From assembly GCA_004210715.1 (NCBI GenBank), contig SEDB01000004.1:1-33239 (forward strand): a stretch of 33,239 bases of DNA, in the 5' to 3' direction. The notes under the pieces are model-generated. The model did not search any database and was not told where the DNA came from. It worked only from the letters and a program-made list of their open reading frames with translations. Positions 9,847 through 19,077 of this stretch are shown piece after piece (the first letter of the stretch is position 1; each line of letters opens with the position of its first letter). The DNA is from Pedobacter sp. (GTDB lineage: Bacteria; Bacteroidota; Bacteroidia; Sphingobacteriales; Sphingobacteriaceae). The translations under genes were made by a program, and so were the position numbers.

Positions 9847-11166
9847 ATGAAATTACCAACCATAAAAGGTTTTGATGAGGAGGCATTTAACAAGTATTTA
9901 AAAAATACAGGTTGGTTAATGTTTGGAAAGATATTGAGCTTGGTTGTTGGCTTATTTATCGCCCGGTATTTAGGCCCTGATTTATTCGGCGACCTTAACT
10001 TTGGTCTTTCATTAGTTGCAATTTTAGCTGCAATTGGTGCTTTGGGACTAGACACCTTTATCATCAGAGAGATTATAAAAGAACCTGCTAAAAAAGATGA
10101 AATCCTGGGAACTTCTCTGTGGTTAAGAATAATAACAAATGCCGCAGCTATTCCCATTGCGATGGCTATCTATTATATCAGCCATAAAATATCTAAAAAT
10201 CCAGGTGAGCCTTTAACGATCATGGTGGGCTTACTTGCACTAGCCTCATTTTTCAAATCCTTTAATGTAATCGATGCATATTTCCAATCTCAAGTCCAAT
10301 CCAAATATGTCGTTCAGGTTCAAAATATTTGCTTAATAATCTCAGCTATTGTTAAGTTGATTTTAATTTATCTGGGATTCCCATTGATTTACATTGTTCT
10401 TGCTTTAGTATTCGATGGATTTATTTTAGCGCTGGGTTTAGTCATAGTATATCAAAAACGGGGTTTTAATATTTTCCGTTGGAATTTTAACTCAAGCAGA
10501 GCGAGATCATTATTAAAACAATCTTCTCCACTTATTCTGTCTGCCGTAATGGTTTCCATTTACATGAAGATAGATGTAGTTATGCTTAAGGAAGTTGGCA
10601 GCAAAGCAGTAGGTATTTATAGTGCTGCTGCGAATTTAAGCGAGGCCTGGTATTTCATTCCTGTTGCTATTGTGACCTCTGTTTTCCCGGCACTTATTAA
10701 TGCAAGAAAAACCGATCTGGAGCGTTACCATAAAAGATTAGGAAACTTATACGATTTGCTCGTGTACATTTGTTTACCGGTTGGAATTTTCATCAGTTTC
10801 ACTGCAGACTTCATTATCCATTTATTGTATTCAAATAAATTTGATGGAGCTGGAGCAATGCTTTCAATTCATATTTGGTCTGGCATATTCGTGTTTCTTG
10901 GAAGCGCAAGCTCACAATACCTGATTGCAGAAGGTTATACAAAAATTGCTTTTTACCGAACTGCGGCTGGAGCCATTGTAAATATCTTACTTAATCTCTG
11001 GCTGATTCCAAAATACGCAGGCATAGGTGCTTCTATTGCGACGCTTATCGCATGTTTTATTTCTACATTTTTCATCTTACTCATCCCTAAAACTCATCAA
11101 CAAGGAATAATGATGTTAAAATCGTTATTTTTGATCACAACATTTCAAAAAATATTTAAACGTTGA
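9847..11166 (+). CDS. Oligosaccharide flippase / polysaccharide biosynthesis protein (Wzx-like)
   Basis: 439-aa multi-TM ORF; GWLMFGKILSLVVGLFIARYLGPDLFGDLNFGLS is a typical Wzx/MATE-like N-terminus. Confidence 0.88.
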   Translation: MKLPTIKGFDEEAFNKYLKNTGWLMFGKILSLVVGLFIARYLGPDLFGDLNFGLSLVAILAAIGALGLDTFIIREIIKEPAKKDEILGTSLWLRIITNAAAIPIAMAIYYISHKISKNPGEPLTIMVGLLALASFFKSFNVIDAYFQSQVQSKYVVQVQNICLIISAIVKLILIYLGFPLIYIVLALVFDGFILALGLVIVYQKRGFNIFRWNFNSSRARSLLKQSSPLILSAVMVSIYMKIDVVMLKEVGSKAVGIYSAAANLSEAWYFIPVAIVTSVFPALINARKTDLERYHKRLGNLYDLLVYICLPVGIFISFTADFIIHLLYSNKFDGAGAMLSIHIWSGIFVFLGSASSQYLIAEGYTKIAFYRTAAGAIVNILLNLWLIPKYAGIGASIATLIACFISTFFILLIPKTHQQGIMMLKSLFLITTFQKIFKR

Positions 11167-11810
11167 GCACACTTAAAGCATTAGCTACATTACTTGCCAA
11201 GCCTAACAGGTTAAAGGCGCTATTATCATACGGACACAAGGGTTATCTAAACAGCATTGGATGGTTTACGGCTTTCGATAAAAAGCAAGCTGTAGATGGA
11301 AACGGCAAAGCGTTGCCTTGGGTTACTTATTCTTTTATCGATTTTATTAAAGATAGGATTAACAAATCACAACATATCTTTGAATATGGCTCAGGTAACT
11401 CAACCATTTTTTATGCTGAAAAAGCAGGTTCGGTAACTTCTGTAGAACACGATAAAAGTTGGTATGACAAGGTTAAAGGCACAAGCCCTGCAAATGCAGA
11501 AATGATTTTTTGTGAGTTACAACGTGATGGGGAATATGCTAAAAAGGCAATCCTATTAGGCAAAAAATTCGACATCATTATTGTTGATGGTCGTGATCGG
11601 GTTCGCTGCTGCAAGTACTGTCTTGATGCATTAACTGCAAATGGTGTAATTGTTCTTGATGATAGCGAGCGTGAAGTTTATGACCCTGCCCGAATTTTAT
11701 TGAAAGAGCAAGGTTTTAAAGAAATTAGTTTCAGTGGTATTTCTCCAGGTTTATTCTATGAAAAAGCAACTTCTGTTTTCTACAAGGCAGATAATTGTTT
11801 AGGCATTTAA
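11163..11810 (+). CDS. Class I SAM-dependent methyltransferase-like protein
   Basis: 215-aa ORF with HIFEYGSGNSTIFYAEKAGSVTSVEHD and FDIIIVDGRDRVRCC. TTG start overlaps the flippase stop by 4 nt. Confidence 0.7.
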   Translation: MSTLKALATLLAKPNRLKALLSYGHKGYLNSIGWFTAFDKKQAVDGNGKALPWVTYSFIDFIKDRINKSQHIFEYGSGNSTIFYAEKAGSVTSVEHDKSWYDKVKGTSPANAEMIFCELQRDGEYAKKAILLGKKFDIIIVDGRDRVRCCKYCLDALTANGVIVLDDSEREVYDPARILLKEQGFKEISFSGISPGLFYEKATSVFYKADNCLGI

Positions 11811-11828
11811 CCGCAAATAAATCTATTT

Positions 11829-12590
11829 ATGTTAAGCGAAGAAGTCAAAACTGCCTACGATAATTTTTATACCAATAGTGATGTGGCCTGGCGAATGCTT
11901 GGTGCTAAATACAAGGCTCAAAACATCGTAGACGTTTGTAAAGGTATTAAACCTGCTAAAGTTTTAGAGGTTGGTGCTGGCGATGGCAGCATATTACATT
12001 TTTTAAATGACTGGAATTTTGCACCAGAGCTTTATGCTTTAGAAATTGCGCAAAGTGGTGTTGACATTATTAACGATAGAAAGCTTACCAGACTTAAAGA
12101 AGCACAAACTTTTGACGGCTATAAAATTCCATACGCAGACAACAGCTTTGATTTAATTATTCTTGCACACGTTTTGGAACATGTAGAACACGAACGCATT
12201 TTACTCCGCGAATTGAAAAGGGTAGCTAAATATATTGTGGTCGAAGTACCAAAAGATTACCGTTTCGGGGTAGACAACAGGATGAAACATTTTCTGGATT
12301 ATGGTCACATCAATATGTACACACCTACATCGTTAAGGTTTTTGTTGCAAAGCGAAGGCTTGGAAATTCTGGAAGACAAGGTTTCTATGACCGCTCCTGA
12401 AACCGTCAAGTTCAATGAATTTGTAAATAGAAAAGCGCCTAAAACCTTTGCGAAAAACTTGAAGATAGAACTGGAATTCAAAATCAAAAAAACATTAGGC
12501 AACTTGTTGGGCAGAAAGAAACAAGAGCAATTTGCAAATGCTTACACGGTTTTAACCAAGAAATCAGATCAAAATCTTCATATATTTTAA
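11829..12590 (+). CDS. Class I SAM-dependent methyltransferase
   Basis: 253-aa ORF with VLEVGAGDGSILHFL and NSFDLIILAHVLEHVEHERILLRELKRV. Confidence 0.85.
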   Translation: MLSEEVKTAYDNFYTNSDVAWRMLGAKYKAQNIVDVCKGIKPAKVLEVGAGDGSILHFLNDWNFAPELYALEIAQSGVDIINDRKLTRLKEAQTFDGYKIPYADNSFDLIILAHVLEHVEHERILLRELKRVAKYIVVEVPKDYRFGVDNRMKHFLDYGHINMYTPTSLRFLLQSEGLEILEDKVSMTAPETVKFNEFVNRKAPKTFAKNLKIELEFKIKKTLGNLLGRKKQEQFANAYTVLTKKSDQNLHIF

Positions 12591-12612
12591 TAGGAAATAA
12601 TTTATTAAAGCC

Positions 12613-12672
12613 GTCATCCTGAATTTATTTCAGGATCTTCCTCAACTGATCTTGAAATAAATTCAGGATGAC
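12613..12672. repeat. REP-like inverted repeat A (25-bp arms, 10-nt loop)
   Basis: Left arm gtcatcctgaatttatttcaggatc (12613-12637); right arm gatcttgaaataaattcaggatgac (12648-12672), one mismatch. Confidence 0.9.
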
Positions 12673-12702
12673 TTGTCGGAAAAATGCGAAAAAACAACAA
12701 CA

Positions 12703-13617
12703 ATGCAAAACCTTGCCCCTATAGCACTTTTCGTTTACAACCGTCCGCAACATACGGAGCGGACAATTAAGTTTTTGCAACAAAACAATCTTGCTAGTGA
12801 GAGCAGGCTGTTTATTTTCTCTGATGGCGCAAAATCATCTACGGATGAAGATAAAGTTGCAGAGGTTAGGGCCATTATTAATAAAGTTGATGGCTTCAAA
12901 TCAGTTAAGGTTGTAGAGCGAAAAGCGAATGCAGGATTGGCCAATTCGGTGATAGAGGGCGTAACAAAGTTGATTAATGACTATGATCAGGTTATCGTTT
13001 TTGAAGATGATTTAGTCACTTCTCCACATACCTTAACTTATTTCAACGACGCACTTCATCTTTATCGCAACGAAGAAAAAGTGATGCATGTTGGCGCCTA
13101 CATGTACCCATTAAAAGATGAGAATTTACCGCAATCTTTCTTCTACAGAGCAGCCACGAGCTGGGGATGGGCAACATGGGGACGTGCCTGGAAAAACTTC
13201 GAACCTAATATTGAGACCTTAATTAAACAGTTCGATAAAAAGAAAAAATCGGCATTTTCAATTGAGAACAAGATGAATTTTTGGAAACAAATGCAGGAGT
13301 TTAAAAAAGGTAAAAATAACAGTTGGGCAATCCGTTGGTATGCGTCTATTTTTTTAAAAGGTGGCTTAACTTTAAACCCTGCACAATCATTAGTAAATAA
13401 TATTGGCCATGACGGAACAGGTGTACACTCTGGCATTAACGACATCTATAATGTCATCATCAACCCTAAACCGATTACAGAATTCCCTGAAATAATCGAG
13501 GAAAACAAGAAAGCTTATCAAACTATTAAAAGCTTTTTAACCACTAGAAAAGGTAATATGGTTTCGAGAATCAAACGTTTTGTGAGGGAAAAATTAACTC
13601 AATATTTCTCGAAGTAA
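12703..13617 (+). CDS. Glycosyltransferase (GT2/GNT-I-like)
   Basis: LAPIALFVYNRPQHTERTIKFL, VIVFEDDLVTSPHTLTYFNDAL (DxD-like EDD) and SWGWATWGRAW. ATG at 12703 preferred over TTG at 12673. Confidence 0.85.
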   Translation: MQNLAPIALFVYNRPQHTERTIKFLQQNNLASESRLFIFSDGAKSSTDEDKVAEVRAIINKVDGFKSVKVVERKANAGLANSVIEGVTKLINDYDQVIVFEDDLVTSPHTLTYFNDALHLYRNEEKVMHVGAYMYPLKDENLPQSFFYRAATSWGWATWGRAWKNFEPNIETLIKQFDKKKKSAFSIENKMNFWKQMQEFKKGKNNSWAIRWYASIFLKGGLTLNPAQSLVNNIGHDGTGVHSGINDIYNVIINPKPITEFPEIIEENKKAYQTIKSFLTTRKGNMVSRIKRFVREKLTQYFSK

Positions 13618-13644
13618 TCCTTTAAATTCCTTAGGAATTTTTCT

Positions 13645-14397
13645 TTACAGTGATTTTTTTGCTTGCAAAATAATGTAAGGAGATAATGCCTGACTTTCGA
13701 AAGGGATAATTTTTGTGAATATTTTGCCCGTTAACCAAACTGCTTTCTTAAATAAACGAACACCAGCTGATTTTTGATCTTCATTTTCCAACCAGACACT
13801 GAAACGACCGAAATATCCTGATTTCACTTCTTTTAAACCAGCTTGCTCACAAATTGATTTTAACAACGCTGGGTTCATGCTATCGATGTTGTGCTTATCA
13901 TAGTTTTCTTTATCGAAGTTTTTTTGGAACCAGCCATTTACAGCCTTAAAATTTGGCAAGGTAATAAACAATGTTCCGCCAGGTTTTACAAAAGCAATGT
14001 GGCGATTTATAATATCAGCAGTATCGTTAAAGTGTTCGATTAAACCACAACTCAACACTAAATCGTATTGTTTTTCAGGTTGATAACTAAATAAATCTGT
14101 CTCAATGATATGAATATCCTGTTCTTTCAATCCATTCTTTTCGAGCAGCTCGTTTACTACCGGAGGGTGAACGAAATAATCCAGAAGCGTAACATCCAGA
14201 TTAAGGTATTTTTTCAAAAACACAGCATAGTAACCAGGAAAGCCACCTAATTCTATCGCAGTCTTTACATCGTTCTGCGCCACAATTTCTCCCAATTGAC
14301 CATGAAAAGTATAGTCTGATGGAAGTTGAACCGCAAGTCCTTTTTTACTTTCCCAATAATTTACCCAAAAAGCTCTGTCGGTTAATAAATTTGCCAT
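13645..14397 (-). CDS. Class I SAM-dependent methyltransferase
   Basis: 250-aa ORF with VKTAIELGGFPGYYAVFL and YDLVLSCGLIEHFNDTADIINRHIAFVKPGGTLFITLPN. Confidence 0.85.
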   Translation of the reverse strand: MANLLTDRAFWVNYWESKKGLAVQLPSDYTFHGQLGEIVAQNDVKTAIELGGFPGYYAVFLKKYLNLDVTLLDYFVHPPVVNELLEKNGLKEQDIHIIETDLFSYQPEKQYDLVLSCGLIEHFNDTADIINRHIAFVKPGGTLFITLPNFKAVNGWFQKNFDKENYDKHNIDSMNPALLKSICEQAGLKEVKSGYFGRFSVWLENEDQKSAGVRLFKKAVWLTGKIFTKIIPFESQALSPYIILQAKKSL

Positions 14398-14455
14398 GTT
14401 TTAAAATAATTCCAGCGCCAAAGAAACGGAAATTCAGTGTATTATTTATAAAAAT

Positions 14456-14510
14456 TGTCATGTTGAGCCTGTCGAAACACATTAACTTCTTCGACAAGCT
14501 CAGAATGACA
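14456..14510. repeat. REP-like inverted repeat B (21-bp arms)
   Basis: tgtcatgttgagcctgtcgaa (14456-14476) pairs with ttcgacaagctcagaatgaca (14490-14510), 3 mismatches. Confidence 0.85.
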
Positions 14511-14533
14511 AATGGTATAGTCTTCAATAAACC

Positions 14534-17500
14534 TTACTTCAAATCTTTCAATATCTCTGCAACAGCTTTTTCCAATTGAGGGTCTTTATCTTCCAGGCGA
14601 TCCTCAAAAGTATTTTTCACAAAAATATCTGGCTTAACACCCTCGCTTTCGAGATTTTTACCGTCCATGGTATAACAACCCCAAGATGGTAATCTATAGG
14701 AGGAACCATCAACTAAACCTTTTGCTGAAGTAAAAATGATCCAGCGGTAAGTTTCAGTTCCAATGATTTTACCGAGTTTTAATTGCTTAAAACCTGCGGC
14801 AGTCATTTCTGCATCACTTAACGATTGCTCATTAATTAACAATACAATAGGTTTTACAGCGGGTCCAAAGTTACTTTGTGGTGCTAACTTACCTCCACGG
14901 TATTTCCATTGCAAGTACGGACGCTGCGATAAGAATTTCAATACCTCATCATGAACATTTCCGCCAGTGTTGTAACGTAAATCAAGAATGATGGCATCTT
15001 TGTTTTCCTCTTGCGCAACCATATCCAATAAGAAAACTTCCAATTCGCTACCCCCCATGTTCTTCATGTATGAGTACGCGATGCGGTTATTCCCCCATTT
15101 ATCTACATTTTTACGGTTATTGGCAACCCATTCATCATAAAGGTTTCCACGTAACACACCCGAACTTTCTGGATGAATATTCACAAAAATCTCCTTGCCT
15201 TTTCTATCAAAAGTTAAAGTCATTTCCTTATCCAATGATGGTTTGCTGAAGTAATAATCGCGATCAATTTTTTCCTCAACCTTAACTCCATTAACTGCTG
15301 TTAAAATATCGCCCGGCAAGATATTGGTCCCCGTACGGGCAGCATTGCTTTTGGCCGCGATACGGTCAACCTTTAAAGGATTCTCATTATCGAAAATAAT
15401 TCCAGTTTCATTTGTAGTATAAGTTAGGCTTTTCTTTTCTTCTGCTCCCGAACTATTAAAGCCCATGTGCGATGAATTCAGCTCGCCCAACATATCATTC
15501 AATAAAATTCTTAAATCACTACGGTTATTTACATAGGGCAAATAAGCAGCGTAACGTGTTCTCATCTTATCCCAATCCACACCGTGAAACTTTTCATCAT
15601 AAAAATTTTCATCTAAGCCTACCCAGGTTTCGTAAAACATCTGGTTAAATTCTGCGTTGAGGTTTCTGGTAAATTTATAACCATGATCAATTTTATCAAA
15701 CTTGTTCCCCTCTAAAGTATATTTATTGATCACTCCACGAGATAGCACAAAGAATTTATCACCAGCCTGAACAATATTATAATCGCCGCCATCAGCAACC
15801 TTTTCAGTTTTATTGGCCTCAAATGGTTCTAAAGTAGTACGGTATAATCCTGGTGCACCGCCCTCGTGATTCGAAGCATAAAAAACATAAGTTTTATCGC
15901 CCTTTGCGAAAACATCAGTTCCATATTGCCCACCAAACGCAGGACCAACCAACTCAATTCTATCCAAAATATCCTGTGTGTTGATGGTAATTACATTGGC
16001 AGGTTTTGGCGTAGGTTTTATCTCCATTTTCTTTTTAGTAGTATCTGCTTTACCATTTTTATCTTTTGTAATGACCACAACTGGCTTTACTTCCGCAGGT
16101 TTAGTTTCCTTAAATAAATCATCGAACTTATCAGAGCGATAAGGTTCATCATAATTATTTAAAGCCATGCGATAAATGTGTGCACTTGACATTCCTGTTG
16201 GATAAGATGGTTTTGTACGGGCACTGGTAAAGAAAATATACTTTCCATCTGGCGACCAAGAGGGACCAGTTTCCGTTACACCTGTATTGGTTAAATTGAT
16301 GGTTTTATTGCCTTTAATATTATGCACCACCAAATCTTGCTCGAAGTTTCTGTAAACTGTGAACAGCACATATTCGTCATTTGGAGAAAAACTTGGTGCA
16401 GAATTTTGAAAAGCCCAAAACTCATCAGTTACTAATGTTTTACTTTCAAGGGTTTTTAAATCCATTAATTTTAACTCATTTCTACCACTTAAATAAACGG
16501 CCATCGTTTTGGATTTATTTAAGGTGATATCACGGTTGTTGGCCTTATCTTTTGTAAGTTGCTTAACCGTTCCTTTTCCGTCGCCGGTAATGGTAAACCA
16601 GTTTTGAAAACCATTTGCAGTTTGACTAAACAGTATGGTTTTATTATCGGCAAGCCATTTACATTCCATAGCACGTTCGCCACTATTGGTAATCTTGCGG
16701 ATGAATTTTCCATCGGCATCGCTTACAAAAACTTCTCCACGAGAAATAAAAGCAATCTTTTTACCATCAGTTGAGGCGTCAAAAGCAGAGATATTAGCAC
16801 GAACATCATACTCTTGTTCTTTACTCAAAACTTGATTTCTAGAAGTACTGATATTTACTTTTTCAGTTTTTTTCGAAGTTACATCGTAAGTATATAATTG
16901 ATAGTCTTTTTCAAAAACTACAGTTGTTCCGTTTGCCGAAACAAATGGACGTTTAATAGAAGTTTCGAAATTTGTTAAGCCTGTTTTCTTTCCGCCAGTG
17001 AAAGTGTAAAGGTTATATTCATCATTTCCCTCATCCGAAACAAAAAACACATTACCTTTTTGATCAACACTTGTCCAAAAATCCTTGCCAATATAATCTG
17101 TATAACGTTTGTAAGCTTTCGTTTTAGGATTGTAAGATTGAATATCCGGATTGTATGCACCTTTATAATGTTTACGATTAGTAAAACGGTAGCTTTCCCA
17201 GGTATCGTTAAAAAATAATTCGCCTGTTGGCGATTCAGCAATGTGATGGGTGGTGTTAAAATAATTGTTGAATAAACGAGTTGCCGTTCCACCGTTTATG
17301 CCAACTTTATAGCTCGAAAAAGAATTGTATCTGCCTGAGGTAAAATAAATGGTTTTAGAATCCCATCCCCAATTATCTATTTCATCAGATGCATCATTAA
17401 AAGTAAGCTGCTTAATATCTCCTCCATTGATTGGCATCACATAAACATCGTTATTTCCAAACTGATTAGATGAAAATGCTAACCATTTACCATCAGGAGA

Positions 17501-17722
17501 CACTTTGGGATTAATTTCTTCTCCTTGCATGGCCGTAATCCGCGATGCAACACCTCCTTTTACCGGAACTTTCCAGATATCGCCATCATAACTGAATACT
17601 ATTGTTTGTGCATCTGGCGTTAAAGCTGGATATGAGGCAAAATAAGTCTGATTTTGAGCAAATGAGTGGCAAGGCAAAAAAAACGCCATTGCTACAAGCG
17701 ATTTTAGCAGGATTTTGATCAT
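14534..17722 (-). CDS. Tricorn protease homolog / S41 family peptidase with WD40-like propeller and PDZ domains
   Basis: 1062-aa ORF. Repeated WD40/TolB-like motifs (SPDGKWLAFSSN, SWSPDGKYIFFTSAR), PDZ-like ILPGDILTAVNGVKV, S41 DLRYNTGGNVHDEVLKFL and NEQSLSDAEMTAAGFKQLKLGKIIGTET. Confidence 0.92.
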   Translation of the reverse strand: MIKILLKSLVAMAFFLPCHSFAQNQTYFASYPALTPDAQTIVFSYDGDIWKVPVKGGVASRITAMQGEEINPKVSPDGKWLAFSSNQFGNNDVYVMPINGGDIKQLTFNDASDEIDNWGWDSKTIYFTSGRYNSFSSYKVGINGGTATRLFNNYFNTTHHIAESPTGELFFNDTWESYRFTNRKHYKGAYNPDIQSYNPKTKAYKRYTDYIGKDFWTSVDQKGNVFFVSDEGNDEYNLYTFTGGKKTGLTNFETSIKRPFVSANGTTVVFEKDYQLYTYDVTSKKTEKVNISTSRNQVLSKEQEYDVRANISAFDASTDGKKIAFISRGEVFVSDADGKFIRKITNSGERAMECKWLADNKTILFSQTANGFQNWFTITGDGKGTVKQLTKDKANNRDITLNKSKTMAVYLSGRNELKLMDLKTLESKTLVTDEFWAFQNSAPSFSPNDEYVLFTVYRNFEQDLVVHNIKGNKTINLTNTGVTETGPSWSPDGKYIFFTSARTKPSYPTGMSSAHIYRMALNNYDEPYRSDKFDDLFKETKPAEVKPVVVITKDKNGKADTTKKKMEIKPTPKPANVITINTQDILDRIELVGPAFGGQYGTDVFAKGDKTYVFYASNHEGGAPGLYRTTLEPFEANKTEKVADGGDYNIVQAGDKFFVLSRGVINKYTLEGNKFDKIDHGYKFTRNLNAEFNQMFYETWVGLDENFYDEKFHGVDWDKMRTRYAAYLPYVNNRSDLRILLNDMLGELNSSHMGFNSSGAEEKKSLTYTTNETGIIFDNENPLKVDRIAAKSNAARTGTNILPGDILTAVNGVKVEEKIDRDYYFSKPSLDKEMTLTFDRKGKEIFVNIHPESSGVLRGNLYDEWVANNRKNVDKWGNNRIAYSYMKNMGGSELEVFLLDMVAQEENKDAIILDLRYNTGGNVHDEVLKFLSQRPYLQWKYRGGKLAPQSNFGPAVKPIVLLINEQSLSDAEMTAAGFKQLKLGKIIGTETYRWIIFTSAKGLVDGSSYRLPSWGCYTMDGKNLESEGVKPDIFVKNTFEDRLEDKDPQLEKAVAEILKDLK

Positions 17723-17795
17723 GATTTTTGGTTGTTTGGGCTTTCGAAGCTGAATTTACGCAACAGATTTTATATTCTTAACAATAAATGTATTT

Positions 17796-19076
17796 TTGAT
17801 TGATTTGAAAGTAATACACCTAAATACCTATGATGGAAATGGCGGAGCAGGAAGAGCCTGTTTGCGCTTGAGCGATGCCCTAAAAGCAAGTGGCATCGAT
17901 TCAAAAGTTTTGGTGTATTATAAATTTGGGCAAAACCCAACTATTGATACTTTTAGCAAGTCGCCGATTCAAAAAGGTAAAGCTGTTTTTAGTATTCTTT
18001 CAGAGCGATATTACGCTAAGTGGCTAAGCAAATCGGTTAAAACGCCTTTCAGTTTGCAATGGTTTGGCCGATCAATTAAAAACCATCCTGAAGTTAAAAG
18101 TGCCGATATCATCCATCTTCACTGGGTTAATCATGGTTTTCTTACGCCCAAATTTTTAGCAGAGCTTGATGAATTGGAAAAACCAATTGTGTGGACTTTC
18201 CACGATAGCAATGCGTTTACTGGTGGCTGCCATGTACGCTACGGTTGCGAGAATTTTCATCAGCAATGCGGCAACTGCCCAATTTTAAAATTCAGTGGCG
18301 ATAACGACATCTCTCATAAAACCTGGTTACGCAAACAGAAAGCCTATGGCGAATTAAACTTTCACATTGTGGCGCCAAGCAATTGGATGGCAAAATCGGT
18401 TAAATTTAGCAGCTTGTTGGGCACACGAAAAACATCAGTGATTCCAAATACTATTGAAACCAATATTTTTAAACCTTATGTAAAAGCCGAGGCCAAGAAA
18501 ATATTGAAGATCAATCCTGATCATTTCGTGTTGATGAGTGGTTTTATGCCGTCAAAAAATGATAAACATAAAGGAACACCTTATTTAATTGAGGCTTTGG
18601 AAATTTTATCTCGTAGAACAGGAGTTAAAAAAGAGAATATCGAACTGGTTATTTTTGGCAATAAAGAAAATGCCGAAATGCCAGCGTTCCCTTTCAAAAC
18701 CACATTCCTTGGTACAATTAATAAAGATGATCATTTGGCAAAATGTTATTCAGCTGCAGATGCTTTTATCACGCCATCATTAGAAGATAATTTACCCAAT
18801 ACAGTAATGGAAAGTTTAGCCTGCGCTACGCCTGTTATTGCATTTACTACAGGCGGCATTCCCGATATGGTGAAGCACATGCAAAATGGTTATTTGGCTG
18901 AATATGAAAATGCTGAAGATTTAGCCAATGGAATTGAGTGGTTGTATCATCGTCCAAATAAAGAGGAGGTACAAAAAGCAGCCAGATTAAGTATTTTAAC
19001 CGATTTCTCGGAAGAAGTAATTGCGGCGGAGCATATTCATTTGTATGAAACCTTGATTGATTTGCAGCCGAAATAA
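17796..19076 (+). CDS. Glycosyltransferase family 4 protein
   Basis: 426-aa ORF with HLNTYDGNGGAGRACLRLSDAL, WTFHDSNAFTGGCHVRYGCENFHQQCGNCP and EDNLPNTVMESLACATPVIAFTTGGIPDMV. Confidence 0.93.
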   Translation: MIDLKVIHLNTYDGNGGAGRACLRLSDALKASGIDSKVLVYYKFGQNPTIDTFSKSPIQKGKAVFSILSERYYAKWLSKSVKTPFSLQWFGRSIKNHPEVKSADIIHLHWVNHGFLTPKFLAELDELEKPIVWTFHDSNAFTGGCHVRYGCENFHQQCGNCPILKFSGDNDISHKTWLRKQKAYGELNFHIVAPSNWMAKSVKFSSLLGTRKTSVIPNTIETNIFKPYVKAEAKKILKINPDHFVLMSGFMPSKNDKHKGTPYLIEALEILSRRTGVKKENIELVIFGNKENAEMPAFPFKTTFLGTINKDDHLAKCYSAADAFITPSLEDNLPNTVMESLACATPVIAFTTGGIPDMVKHMQNGYLAEYENAEDLANGIEWLYHRPNKEEVQKAARLSILTDFSEEVIAAEHIHLYETLIDLQPK

Positions 19077-19077
19077 C

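Noticed and set aside
14319-14579. 86-aa plus-strand ORF and overlapping 60-aa minus-strand ORF
   Set aside because: Both run through inverted repeat B and gene ends; the peptides (MLSLSKHINFFDKLRMTN) are typical spurious translations of such palindromes.
16559-16835. Overlapping plus-strand ORFs within the tricorn gene
   Set aside because: Antisense to a strongly supported WD40-like coding region; no domain signal.
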